In this document: in pieces, positions 1-11,400 of the stretch
How the letters are laid out: every line of letters begins with the position of its first letter
Position numbering within the stretch: the first letter of the stretch is position 1
Assembly (NCBI RefSeq): GCF_032362555.1
Contig: NC_083511.1
Span: 10,850,001 to 10,914,000 of the forward strand
Source of the DNA: Amyelois transitella
Lineage: Eukaryota; Arthropoda; Insecta; Lepidoptera; Pyralidae
DNA: 64,000 bases
Direction of reading: 5' to 3'
Notes under the pieces: generated by a model
Databases searched by the model: none
What the model was told of the DNA's origin: nothing
What the model saw: only the letters and a program-made list of their open reading frames with translations
Program-made: the position numbers and the translations under genes

Positions 1-699
1 CATCAAGTCATATTGAATTACTATGCTAATTACCAAATTTTATTTTAGAAATTAGGCATTTTAGAATAGAGCCTGTCACTTTTCTTTAGTTTTTTCATGA
101 CTATTACCTCTATCAACCCCGCAAGGGATATAGACGTGACAATTTTTTTTTTCACCAAAAAGACGGTTGCTTACTTTTATTTCAGTATCTTATGAAATAG
201 ACTAGATTATGTCCGTAGCTTCCACGTGTGTAAAATGAGCAATACTCTTAATTAATTTTCCATTCCCGAGGGAATTTTGGGATATTAATGCGTCTGCGTC
301 TACGTTAACACCAGTCACTAAGAGACGCAAGCATTTTTGTTTTAATTAAGGTAGGTATTGATTAACAACAAAAGATGTTTTTAATTACATCTAATGTTGA
401 AAAAGACAAAGAAATTTTTTAGTTAATTAAATGTCTTACATGTTTCCTAGAATACAGCATTAGTAGAAATAAATTTAATTGTTTTCGTTATCCGTAATAA
501 TCAATGATAAATTAATAATGTCAAGTATTTTTGTACTTTCGATGATAAACTGATTGTAAGACTACTGTTGTCAAAGCTGAAATACCCGTCTTTGCTCGTT
601 CGTAAGACTTAAGAATTATGCAATAAATTTTTATTTTTCAGCTAACCGTATTACTACTAACAAATAAATCTTAAAGAAATATACTTTAGGTGCCAAGGT

Positions 700-870
700 A
701 AAAGATGTAGTCTCCGACTTCGCCGCCGGGAAAGAGGTGATTTTTTCCTGTCACTATTTGGATCTCAATTCTATCGTTAAGCCGAGCAGCTGAACATGGC
801 CTATCAGTCTTTTCAAGACTGTTGGCTCTGTTCATCCCGTAAGGGAAATAGACGTAACTCCTACTGTGCT
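700..870 (+). repeat. ATGT-tailed short repeat, 3' part, with a LINE-end-like piece
   Basis: The stretch from about 745 (CCTGTCACTATTTG) to 858 (ATAGACGTAAC) matches the dispersed short repeat seen more completely at 59975-60225. Bases about 706-735 resemble instead the LINE 3' end at 35500 (GGGAAAGAGG followed by TGATT). A second short fragment with CCCCGCAAGGGATATAGACG lies at 117-136. Confidence 0.6.
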
Positions 871-944
871 GCGACTAAATTACATTGTCTTTATCGTCAC
901 TTATATTGAATTTAAAAAAAAAGCGGAAACCATTTAATTGTATA

Positions 945-1110
945 TGTAACCATGATCCGATAGTGGTTAGATTCCCATGCGAAGGTCAGATGATAGTCGC
1001 TTTGACTTCTAACCTCCCGATTCGTGGTCATAGGTGAACCCCGAGTTTCTCTTTAGAGAAGTCAGGACGAAACCGGTACTCACGCCAAGAAGATCAAGAC
1101 TAGATACTAT
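945..1110 (+). repeat. Decayed SINE-B fragment
   Basis: The motif GTTAGATTCCCATGCGAAGG followed by a GTCAGA tract resembles the distal part of the tRNA-headed SINE family seen at 56005-56296 and, reversed, at 32895-33045. No box A or box B survives here. Confidence 0.4.
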
Positions 1111-1649
1111 TTAAATATACTCAACATGACAGTTTGTTCAACGCAGTAATAAGTAGTTACTTATTCTAAGAACCCGTGCATTCATCGCAGTATCGACAAC
1201 ATTCGATCATATTTGCACGCAATCAATAAATCCACTTTATCGCTTTGATAAGTGAATAAATTTACTATTATTGTGTCATTATTTACAGGCTCCGTCTTTT
1301 AAAACTACATATAAGTATTCCTAATTAAAAGTCCTTGTTCAGTGAGACACGATTCAACAAAGTTTTTTGGAGTTTTAAAGGAATTTTGTCTTGATTGCCT
1401 TTTAGTAATGCCTTTATTCAGCGGCTTATAAAAGGCCATAAAAGAATAACAGAACTTTTTTATTAATCATTATTTTTATTACAATCGCAAACCGAACTTT
1501 TTCCAACTTACCTGAAAAACACAAATATGCGTCCGTGAAAAACTCGCGATAAGATAATGTTATTATCGCTACAGATAAAACTTGATGCCGAGTTCGTTTA
1601 TAAAGGTGACATCGACATCAGGCTCGTCGTAGTCCGTTTTGCTGTGAAG

Positions 1650-3756
1650 ATGCTTACGTTATTCGCAGCACTTTTGTTTTTACTGAATCAGACGGCATTC
1701 GCCACGGTGTGTGATCTGTGCGAGTGCCGGTACATCAGAACGAATGAAGACTTCATCGGAGACCACGTACACTGCACCTATCAAGACCAAGACATATTCA
1801 AGACAGAACACACCCTACCAAGTACAGTATTCTCTTTGGACCTCTCATCTAGCAACCTTACGAGAATATACGAATCAAAACTATTGCGCTCCGAAACACT
1901 CATTGAACTATATCTCAACAATAATGCCATAACTCAAATAGACATTCTAGCCCTGCAACTTCCAGAACTCAAGGTCTTAGATTTGAGCAATAATAATTTA
2001 GAGGTCATTGATTTAGAAGCGTTCCAATTTTTGAAAAAACTTGAAGTGTTGAATCTGGCTAATAATTTGTTTAGTTCATTCAGCAATCTGAAATTCCATT
2101 ATCTGCATAGTTTGAAAGAAATAATATTGGATTACAATAACTTAGGACCAAGTTTGTTGGAACAAAACATATTTGAACGCAAAAATTCTGGACTTACGGC
2201 TAATGTTAGAAACATCAGCATCCGATCTATAAACTTGGACCACGTTCCAGAGAACTTATTTGCAGAAGTATACGATGTTAGAAGTCTGGATTTAGGCGGT
2301 AATCATATCAGAGAGATATCAGAATTGCCTGCGACGCTGGAGTATTTAGATTTATCGGACAATCCGATAGAAGAGATAAGTGAAGTGGATTTTTCCGATG
2401 TCCCGGGATTGAAGGACCTAAAGTTGAACAATTTGTGGATTAGTGAAGTGCCCGATTTTACGTTTTCTCCATTACGCGGTCTGAGAACATTAGAGTTAGA
2501 GAGGAATAGGAATTTGACTGTGTTTAGTAAGTGGGCATTTGGTCAAGAAGCTTTGGATGACGCTGCAGATTTTACGCTTGAAAGTCTGTCGTTTAGTGGT
2601 TCGAAACTGTCCAAATTGGATGAAGACTTGATTGTGCCTTTTAGTCAACTGATTCATCTGGACCTGCAGGGCAATCCATGGGCATGTGATTGTAACATCG
2701 TGTGGTTGAAGACGCTACAGATTCAAGCAAAAGATTACGAACATGTGAGGTAGGCTTTTAGCATTTTCACAAATTTTAATAAGTTATGTATGTATGTATT
2801 TATATTTTACGTGATATTACTTTGTACAATGTTACCTTGTTAACAAGTCACACATGTCAATTCAGAAGGTCAATGACCTTTATTGTAGGAACATAATATA
2901 TAATTTGTGTTGTTGGGTTATTATCATAATAACGTCAATGATTATTGTAGCTAGTGAACGTAGTAGGCATATATCTAAATGACTAATAATACTTAATTAT
3001 ATTATTGCACATCAGTTTTTAAGATAATGCAACATCAACTTACTGACTAATCTTCAATATGTCGCAAGCAAATATCAGAGTACTACTAATTACTCATCCC
3101 CTATTTACTTTTCATCCCTTATTTTTAGGGGGGGCTGACGATACACGTTACGCCTCGCGTAGCCATTCCATCGCCGAATTTTAAGGAGTCTGCCTTACTT
3201 AACACCAACTGATGACGGTTTGACACATTGCATGCATAACAAAACAACGTTCTATAAAAATAATGTAGACAATAGAAATGCCATTTGTGTGACGTCGTCT
3301 TGCATCGCACGCAATTATCTTCGCTTTTATAAAGCTATAAAAAAAATAAGAATTGAAATGTCAGATGAAAACTTAATGAATGGTCACACATCTCTTGCGA
3401 CGCCACCAGAACTTCTATATTCTTAAGTTATTCCAATTCTATAATTAGTTAGTACAAACCTGTAAGTATAATAATATCACGATTACCTTTGATAAGCTTC
3501 AAGTAAACCCAACAATTCCAGATGTGCGGAGCCACGACCGCTACTCAACGCTAGGATTTTCGAGCTGCGAAACAAGTACTTCCGATGCGGAGCCCCACGC
3601 CACCAAGTAGGGCTCCAAATAGCAATCGGCACCTTCTGCATCACAACAACAGCAATAGTCTTGTGGCTCTACGTCTTCCTACCCAGAAAGAACCCGATGA
3701 AGAACTTCTATAATCCATACAAATATACCATCTTAACATTGCATAATAATTCGTAA
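1650..3756 (+). CDS. Leucine-rich-repeat single-pass membrane protein
   Basis: Two exons, 1650-2749 and 3522-3756, joined in phase (AG|A gives Arg), encode 444 residues. I chose the ATG at 1650 because it opens directly onto a signal peptide (hydrophobic run LTLFAALLFLL). An in-frame upstream ATG at 1557 is possible but would bury the signal. The mature protein has a cysteine-rich LRR N-cap (CDLCECRY), about ten LRRs of the LxxLxLxxN type, and a C-cap whose cysteines are split between the exons (WACDC in exon 1, RCAEP and FRCG in exon 2). Then come one membrane segment (IAIGTFCITTTAIVLWLYVF) and a short basic tail. It is probably a cell-surface adhesion or ligand-binding protein with its LRRs outside the cell. 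I cannot name the orthologue. Confidence 0.88.
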
Positions 3757-3929
3757 AGTTTAGGTTGAAATTCGGTAGATTTAATTACCATCTGTGATAA
3801 ATTTTGCAACGCTCACGAAACTCACAACAGCTAGGGCGTCAATTTTGTAAAATATTAATCTACTTGTAATGTGTCTTGTCATGATAAAACTTAATTATTA
3901 TTTGGTCAGTAGCGGCGAAAACTGACTAC

Positions 3930-4206
3930 ATCTTATGAATCTGTATAACGCTGTAGCGAGAGCGATGATTCGGCTCGACCGCCACCAAAGGGAAGATCTT
4001 CCGCCAGGCTAGGTGTTATGCCTGGGGAACCGCGGCTCCGACGATGTTGTGTCGGAGGTTGTATATATAGCTCTAATCCATGAAATCTTTGAAATCGCGT
4101 CTTAGATTCTTCGCTGCTATTGGTTGAGCGCGTCAATTTCTTCGCGATGATTGACAGTTGTTGTGAGATTGGATGTTGTGACGAGTGGCGTAGAGATGTC
4201 GCCACA
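3930..4206 (-). mobile_element. Solo LTR-like fossil (LTR retrotransposon, family unassigned)
   Basis: On the minus strand this copy begins TGTGGCGACATC, carries a TATATATA box and a downstream motif GCGGTTCCCCAGGCATAACA, and is clearly related to the plus-strand copy at 33082-33306. Start motif, TATA box and size fit an LTR; the start resembles BEL/Pao LTRs, which is only a suggestion. No internal coding region is attached. The two copies differ considerably, so the family is old. Confidence 0.55.
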
Positions 4207-4302
4207 ACGCCATCTGTGCAAGAGAAAAACCAACCAGTACTTTTTCTCGCCGATAGAAGTCTCTTCAGTTAACCGTTAACTTGTTTCAATCAGAAAAAGT
4301 GG

Positions 4303-4930
4303 TTAAACAATTGTCACCGGAAAATAACGAGAACCGCTAGCTTGTAAATTTCCTTGGAAGTTTATGAACCATCGTAGGATTCTAAACGCGAGAATTGAAA
4401 TGAATTGTATTATTTTACACCCACATTTCCAGTAATTGAAAAACTTACCGAACTCACGCGTAAAATAATAATTCAATAACCAAACCACATGTGTGCTCTG
4501 ATTGGTTCAAAGGGTCACGTGTTCCTTTTCTTTCCTCTCCTCCGCCATTGGTCGCTTAAACAAATCGGTTGCTCGCGTGTTTTTGTTAAGTTTTTAATAG
4601 TTTTATTTTGTTATTTATGTTTACTAAAGAAGACCCATAATGAGCAAGACAGAATCTGCCACTGTCAAGATCCACCACCAATCAGAGAGCTGTGTGTTAT
4701 TTGCCGTATTGAAAAAAACGTAAAATTAGAAGCTCATCTTTAATTGGAATGAATGGAACGAATGGATATCCGTAAGTTTATAAATTTACCATGAGAGGTC
4801 ACATATTTATAAATTTTCGAAAACGTGGACGTAATTCATCTCTTGTTTTCTAAACGTGAAAGTTTATAAATTTCCTAGGAAGTTTTTAAACTTGCGGTTC
4901 TTGTTATTTTCCGGTGACAGATACACTTAA
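4303..4930. mobile_element. Inverted-repeat element (MITE), possibly TTAA-flanked
   Basis: A left arm at about 4310-4370 (TGTCACCGGAAAATAACGAG) recurs inverted at about 4856-4919 (TTATTTTCCGGTGACA), giving imperfect terminal inverted repeats of roughly 60 bp around 480 bp of unique DNA. TTAA occurs just outside both ends (4303-4306 and 4927-4930), which would suit a piggyBac-type target, but the TIR is not a canonical piggyBac end. No transposase is encoded. Confidence 0.55.
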
Positions 4931-6583
4931 TACAATCTTTTATTAGCCGTATTTTCAAGCCAAAGACACAATTTCACCTTTCGCGATCTGGTGAGAAAAA
5001 TATCGCAAATATCCTCATTTTTGTGGAAACAAATGATTTATTTTTGGCATACATGCCCATTACACCAACTAATGAGTGAATGACTTAATAACGGATCTCT
5101 GTCTGCAGACAACACATATATTATAGAATAATATATAAATGTAAGGATGAAATGTAAATACTTTTAGTGTTAAGTAACATATAAAATTGTAGTCTATACA
5201 TATAGTTTGAAAAATATTGTAATAAAACAAAGTTTTGTAAAATCGATTGGTATTTTATTTAAAATACAAAAGTGTACAATTTATTTTACAATGAATACCA
5301 TATCTTATTGTGCAATATGTATCAGGCGATGTTTTGTGCTTGCTTTGTACGCATTTTGGGGTCATTACGCATATCCACGTTTGCTTATAGATCATTGTTA
5401 ATGTAATCAAAATTTTAAATTAAACCAGCAGTAATATTTAATTAAACTGTAAAAACAAATATGATATTGGGTAGGTTCAGTAAAGGATTTTTTTTTAATT
5501 TGCAGCTAAACAAATAGACTGGAAAAATCATGTGGAAACAGAAATTAACGGAATATTTTGTTTTACACGAGCGGAGATTAGAGTACTCATCTAGGTAATT
5601 TATAATTTAAAATTCATAAATAAAGAAAATGGATTACAAAACGCCAATTATATGTTTGTTGTAATGTAGGGAAATTATTGCCAACATTTTTGAACAACCT
5701 ACCCACAAAATTTATTTAATTCGTACGGAACTCCTTTCAATTGACAAAACTTTCCAAATACGATACTTTAGCAATTACTTTAACATTTTTAAAATATGAC
5801 GCGTCAGTCACGTCAGCAAAGCATGATATCCGTAACGTCCCACTTACATTTTAACTTATAACCATTTTTCTAAGAGCTTCCTTATATAAGCTTTCCTTAA
5901 GCCTAATAAATTGTAACGCACTGGTATCAAAATTAGCCTAGCCATAGATATACTTAAAATTCCTAACAGGCACAAGCATATTACAAAGGCGTGTTGTGAG
6001 CAACCATATCTGTCGATAAACGCTTAGTCCACTTGATAAAATGTCTATCAACACGTTTATCATAAAGTTCAGTCTTTTATCGCGATAAAATGTATGGAAT
6101 TAGTGGGAGCGGATGTGACTGGCCTAAAGAAAGGTGTTTATTTGATTTATAACCTCGAATATACGGGGATCAGCGAGTGTTCAGCCACATTCTGTTTTTT
6201 TTTATGAAAAAGGCCGACTGTCATAAAGTTTTGGACAATTATTGCCAGCGATATGGAGAAGAATAAACATACTTTTTTATATAATGGCTATTTTACCCTT
6301 TTAAATATAAATCCCAAATTTTCTTATACCAAAACTGATATTTGACAAAAATGTGTCCTAAACTACAAACATTGAAATCAGTAATATATTATTCCTATGA
6401 ATACAATAGCGTATTATTGATAACATTCAGTGGTTCAGACAAAGGCGATTTCCGCGTGATATGTCACAAGAAGCAAAATTATGCGTTCTTTTTGAGTGAC
6501 CATAGCTTTTTTATAATTATATATAATTTACGCACAACCATTACATTTATGCTTGAGTAAAACGATCAAATTATTTACCACAC

Positions 6584-6610
6584 TACATACACGTACCTGA
6601 CGTGTATGTA
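6584..6610. repeat. Short perfect hairpin
   Basis: TACATACACGT and its exact complement ACGTGTATGTA are separated by five bases. No flanking gene explains it and it may be chance in AT-rich DNA. Confidence 0.35.
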
Positions 6611-8295
6611 TAGTGTATTTTATGTTTTCGGGATCCATATGCAATCGGATCAAGATTAAAAATGGATCTTTGACTTCTTTTCTATTTACTAGATTATATT
6701 CCGCGACCGTTTAAAGGCGCGAATTTTAACCTAAAAAATTCTATACAATAAATTTATAACTAGTTTCTGATATGAGATTACATTAAGTTTACAAATACTG
6801 AGATTCAGTTTCAGGCTTTTTAAGTTCGTGTAGCGTGATTGAATGATTTCGCTAAAATTAATTTTGATAAATAACTTATAATTTGTAGGAATATTTCAAT
6901 CATCCTATTACAAAATATTAGTAAAAAAGTTAAGTTTGTGAACTGTTGTTCTTTTATAATACACAGATATGTTTCAAAAAAGCATTTCTAATATCATAAG
7001 GTCAGTAAAAATTAAGCACAATAATCAAGGGCAGATTCGAAAACACAACCTAAGAAAATAATAAAATTTCTATACCAAATCGGAAATTGTATAGAAAATA
7101 AATCTAAATGATAATTTAATTTTCATCTTAATAACATATTTGGTATGCCTGATTCTTTAAAATATTGGTTGCCCAATTTGAACGGACATTATATAAGTAC
7201 GCATGATTGAGTTTAACGTCAATATTTTGACGAACTATTTTATATGTAAGTAATTTGGTATCATTTAAGCATTACAATACTTTTGGCTGTATGATATAAA
7301 TTTATTTATGATCATGTTAAAAAAAAATAAGCTTATCAGATTCATAATCTCATTGCCAATCAAGGCGTAAGTATTCTAATTTAAAATTATCTAAAATATT
7401 TGTGCATAATTCCTTACTATTATTACCTTAAAAATAAATAATAAAAATATATATGACACACAATGTACATGTATAAAAAAATGTCATAATACAATATTAA
7501 ATGCCGATTAAGTCTATAAATTAAAAGCGATAAATAGTATAAATTTATCGCTCGACTTTAAAACTTACATAAAGCTTGTCTTGCACTGGATTCGTCAATA
7601 CCTAGTTAGGGTCGATTGACCTAACTATCGATCTTTTCATATCAATTCATTTATTTCACGAAATTCTTACTAAATAATTTTCATTGCACATCAAACATGA
7701 CATTTTATAATGAGCTCATATCACCAATATAAACGAAACATTGAAATATTAACGCATTCGAAAACTCCATATCATAGTGGATATAAGTTGTTGGGCCTGA
7801 CAAAAAAACTATATTTTCGCTCAGAGATTTATAGTGACGCGTTATTCCTATAGAAAAATGATCCATAATACATAACATTTAATGGCTTACCCATCATTTA
7901 GCATAAAGGTTGTCAGACAAGTATTTTATGTGAAATGATAGTTATGTATGTCAAAAGATATTACTTTTTTGCGTCTATAATATTTTCACTAAATATTACG
8001 TATAAACAAACCAATAACAATCTTCTTTGTTTTAAAATAATACTAATTACGTACCCATACTTATTTAATTTAATTTAATGTTTGCAAATAGAGGTCGCCT
8101 TCGTTTCGTGATCAATAGAAAAGAAACTTTAAATCAAATAAAATTATTTTAATTATCAACGACAACTGAATTTCAACGTCAATCCATAGACAACGTATGT
8201 AGCGATATTTTTTTAAGACTGAACGTCATGGGCACAGCCCTGGTGTCAAAAAGTACACACATATCTTTTAAATGTAGCACATAAATTACTGAACT

Positions 8296-8301
8296 TTTAT
8301 T
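8296..8301 (-). terminator. Poly(A) signal of Vang
   Basis: AATAAA on the minus strand about 100 bp beyond the Vang stop codon at 8404, the expected position for 3' end formation. Confidence 0.55.
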
Positions 8302-8403
8302 TCTATATTTCTTTTGAGTTTATATATCGGCCACCGCATTTGCAAACATAACCTAAAAAACATCTAAATGTCACACAAGCCGGTGCTCGTCTCTGCCGTA
8401 CTG

Positions 8404-11400
8404 TCAAACTGACGTTTCGGAATTCAACCGGAGAACGAACCTGTTGCTCTTCGGATCCACCACTTCTTCGGTCAAACTGAACTTGGGGAGTTGTTTTATT
8501 GTGCACACTAATGATATATCACCTTGCCTCAGTTGGAACTCGATATTGTCCGCTAGAGGGCGCGCTAGCGGCTCGTCTGAGATCAGAGACCATCGTTGTA
8601 GGGGCCTGGCCTCTTGGTCGTTGGCCAGCACGGGGCCCTCCACGAGGAAGGGCTCGAGGAAGGCGCGGGGGGATGCGTCTTGGGATAGGCAGCGGGCGAG
8701 GTGCGCTAATACCTGGTGAGAATTATAGCTAAATTAAAAAAAAATAAGTGAGTATGTAAATGCGTTATTGTTCACTAAAGTAGTACCTACATTACAAATA
8801 AAAACAGTACAGTACAAAGGCGGGCTTATCCCTAAGTGGAGTCTCTTCCAGCCAACCTGACAATAAACCAAATAAACTTGTCGTTACTAAAATTGTTGTC
8901 GTAAATGGTACCCCTTCCAGGAAAGAGGCGTGATTCATGTATGTATTTGTGTAAATAGTAATCTCAAAAATCTGAACCCAAGAAAGAAAAGGGTAACAAG
9001 ACTTTTATTTATGGAAATTGCAAAAAATATGTACTCAATTTGGAATTAACTTGGGATTCTTCTTGTAGGCGATGCTATCAGTATTCAGTTAGCCACCTGT
9101 CACTTTGAATCTCAATTCCATCATTAAGCCATGTAGCTCAACGTGACCTTCCAATCTTTTGAAGACTGTTGGCTCTATCTACCCCGCAAGGGATATAGAC
9201 GTGATTATATCTATGTAGAAAACACTAATGTACTAATGGTGGCTGATTGATATTCAAATACTGTCAAGTTGCTAGCATATTTGGCTATCGACAGCGCCAT
9301 CTAACTGGTTTTCCGGAAATTATTAGGAGTGGACACGCAACAATATGAATTGACTACGTTGTAGCTCCCCCGATATACACTAGATGGCTTAGTTACAATT
9401 TACCGATAAGTACTTTTATACTCTATACATTTCTTGACATTTTTTCAAGATCCTAAAGTTTGCATTAGATAAATGTACTTCTATTTCAAAGTGATGACGA
9501 TGAAATAATATAATTTATTTTTAAAATTGGATACAAGATATCACCCAATTGACGTCAACATAACTTTAGTCTAATTAATCTAGGTACTAAAGCTGATAAA
9601 TGATATGAAACTCACGGAATCGGCGGAATGTCTCGGCTGCTGCCTGGTAGCGCGGAGGTATTTCTGCAGGGCGCGGGCCAGAGACGGGAACACCGCCGCC
9701 GCAGCCTCGCGGGGACCTAGGGCTCCGCCTGCGAAAACATATTATACATATAAAATACTCGTGTCACAATGTTTGTCTCCGTACTCCTCCGAAACGGCTT
9801 TACCGATTTTAACCAAATTTTGCAACATCTATTTTTCATACCCCTAAGTGTTAAGGGTTGTCCACCCTTAACATTTTTTTTAAACTAAAAATTATTTTTA
9901 TGGCAAAACAACGTTTGCCGGGACAGCTAGTAATATTATAAATTTAATCAAACAACAGCGAAGGTTGCAACTGAAATGGAAGTACTTCCGAACATACGAG
10001 TATAACGAAATCCGCGAAGGTACCTAATGGAGTTATAGATTTCTCGCTAGAGAATAGTATAAAAAATAAAGTCTCAAATTTTTTTTTTTAAACTGTAACT
10101 AGTAAATCTCGCTACGAGAGCGGCGCACTGACCGGCGCTGGAGACGCGCACGCGGCGCACGTGCGCGAAGGCGCCGTCGGCGGCGGCCAGCAGGCGCGCG
10201 CGCCGCTTGCGCACGCGCCGCTCGCGCTCCGCCTCCTCGTGGTAGCGCTCGTTGTGCGCCGAGCCCGAGTCGCGGCGCCGCGCGCTGCCCGTGCACGAGC
10301 CCGGCGCGGACCTGCGCCAATTATATATATCTATCTAACATCAATAGGAAACACACATGTAATCACATCTACATATATCCCTTACTAGCAGTGCCAGCGA
10401 CTTCGTCCGCGTGGAATAGTTATTTTGGGCATCATTGAAGCCCTCAAGGATGAATAATTTCCCCTGTTTTTTTACATATTCCATTATTTCTTTGCTCCTT
10501 ATAAATAAATAAATAAATAAATAAATAAATATATACGGGACAAATTACACTGATTGAGTTAGCCTCGAAGTAAGTTCGACACTTGTGTTACGAGATACTA
10601 ACTCAACGATACTATATTTTATAATAAATACTTATATAGATAAACATCCAAGACCCAGGACAATCAGAAAAAGTTCTTTTCTCATCATGCCCTGACCGGG
10701 ATTCGAACCCGGGACCTCCGGTGTCACAGACAAGCGTACTACCGCTGAGCCACAGAGGCCGTTAATTATAGTTGTAGCGTGATGTTATATAGGCTAAAGC
10801 CTTCCTCGATAAATGATCTATTCAACGCAAAAATACTTTTTCAATTCTAACCAATAGTTCCTGAGATTAGCATGTTCAAACAAACAAACTCTTCAGCTTT
10901 ATAATATTAGTATAGATAGATGACTGAAAGGCTATGTTCAGCTGTATGGCTTAATGATGGAATTGAGATTCAAATAGTGACAAGTGACCGGCCCATCGAA
11001 TCATAAGTTTTTAAGCCACTCGCTAAGGTACAAAACTAGGGTTTAACTCCCATACAAGGTTGCAGAAGTCAGGCAGAGGTAGCTCATCATTTTAAATCCT
11101 AATTTACCAAATCAAACATCATGTTGATCTACAGGTCTTAAAAGAACCCAAGGTCCAAATGCAACGAAACTAACACCACAAGTTCAACCATAACTCTTGA
11201 AATTTTTATTTCCCACCTTTTCTTTTCAATATCTTTATGATACCATATGGTAAGAAATGGTCCTATTTTAAAGAGCCAGATTACACGGTACAAAATAACA
11301 AAATGTAAACAGCAACAACAAAATAATGAAAGCATTAAAATTCAAAGACTTACCTGGGTTGTCCTGAAGGGGCGTTGGTAGACCCGTCCACATCATAGAA

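Larger units (their letters stand above)
1..1556. other. Upstream non-coding region with short repeat fragments
   Basis: AT-rich sequence with no coding exon that I can support. It contains pieces of the dispersed ATGT-tailed repeat (near 108-142 and 745-860) and a SINE-like piece (about 950-1100), listed separately. The last few hundred bases should include the promoter and 5' untranslated region of the LRR gene that begins at 1650, but I cannot place a TATA box or start site with confidence. Confidence 0.5.
3757..8290. other. Long AT-rich intergenic region
   Basis: Between the LRR gene and the 3' end of Vang I find no coding exon. Apart from the LTR-like copy at about 3930-4206, the inverted-repeat element at 4303-4930 and a small hairpin at 6584-6610, it is unstructured AT-rich DNA with chance short ORFs. 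Confidence 0.6.

Noticed and set aside
4489-4743. 84-codon ORF MCALIGSKG
   Set aside because: Lies inside an inverted-repeat element, no recognised domain, biased AT-rich composition.
8444-8732. Plus-strand ORFs rich in Arg and Gly
   Set aside because: Antisense of the GC-rich last Vang exon.
10099-10388. Ala/Arg-rich ORFs on both strands
   Set aside because: Wrong frames of Vang exon 3; the correct frame gives the conserved HNERY to RRARL block.
10680-10765. Candidate tRNA gene
   Set aside because: The tRNA-like head is part of a SINE: it continues into the family body and ATTT tail and recurs at 31425 and 61040.
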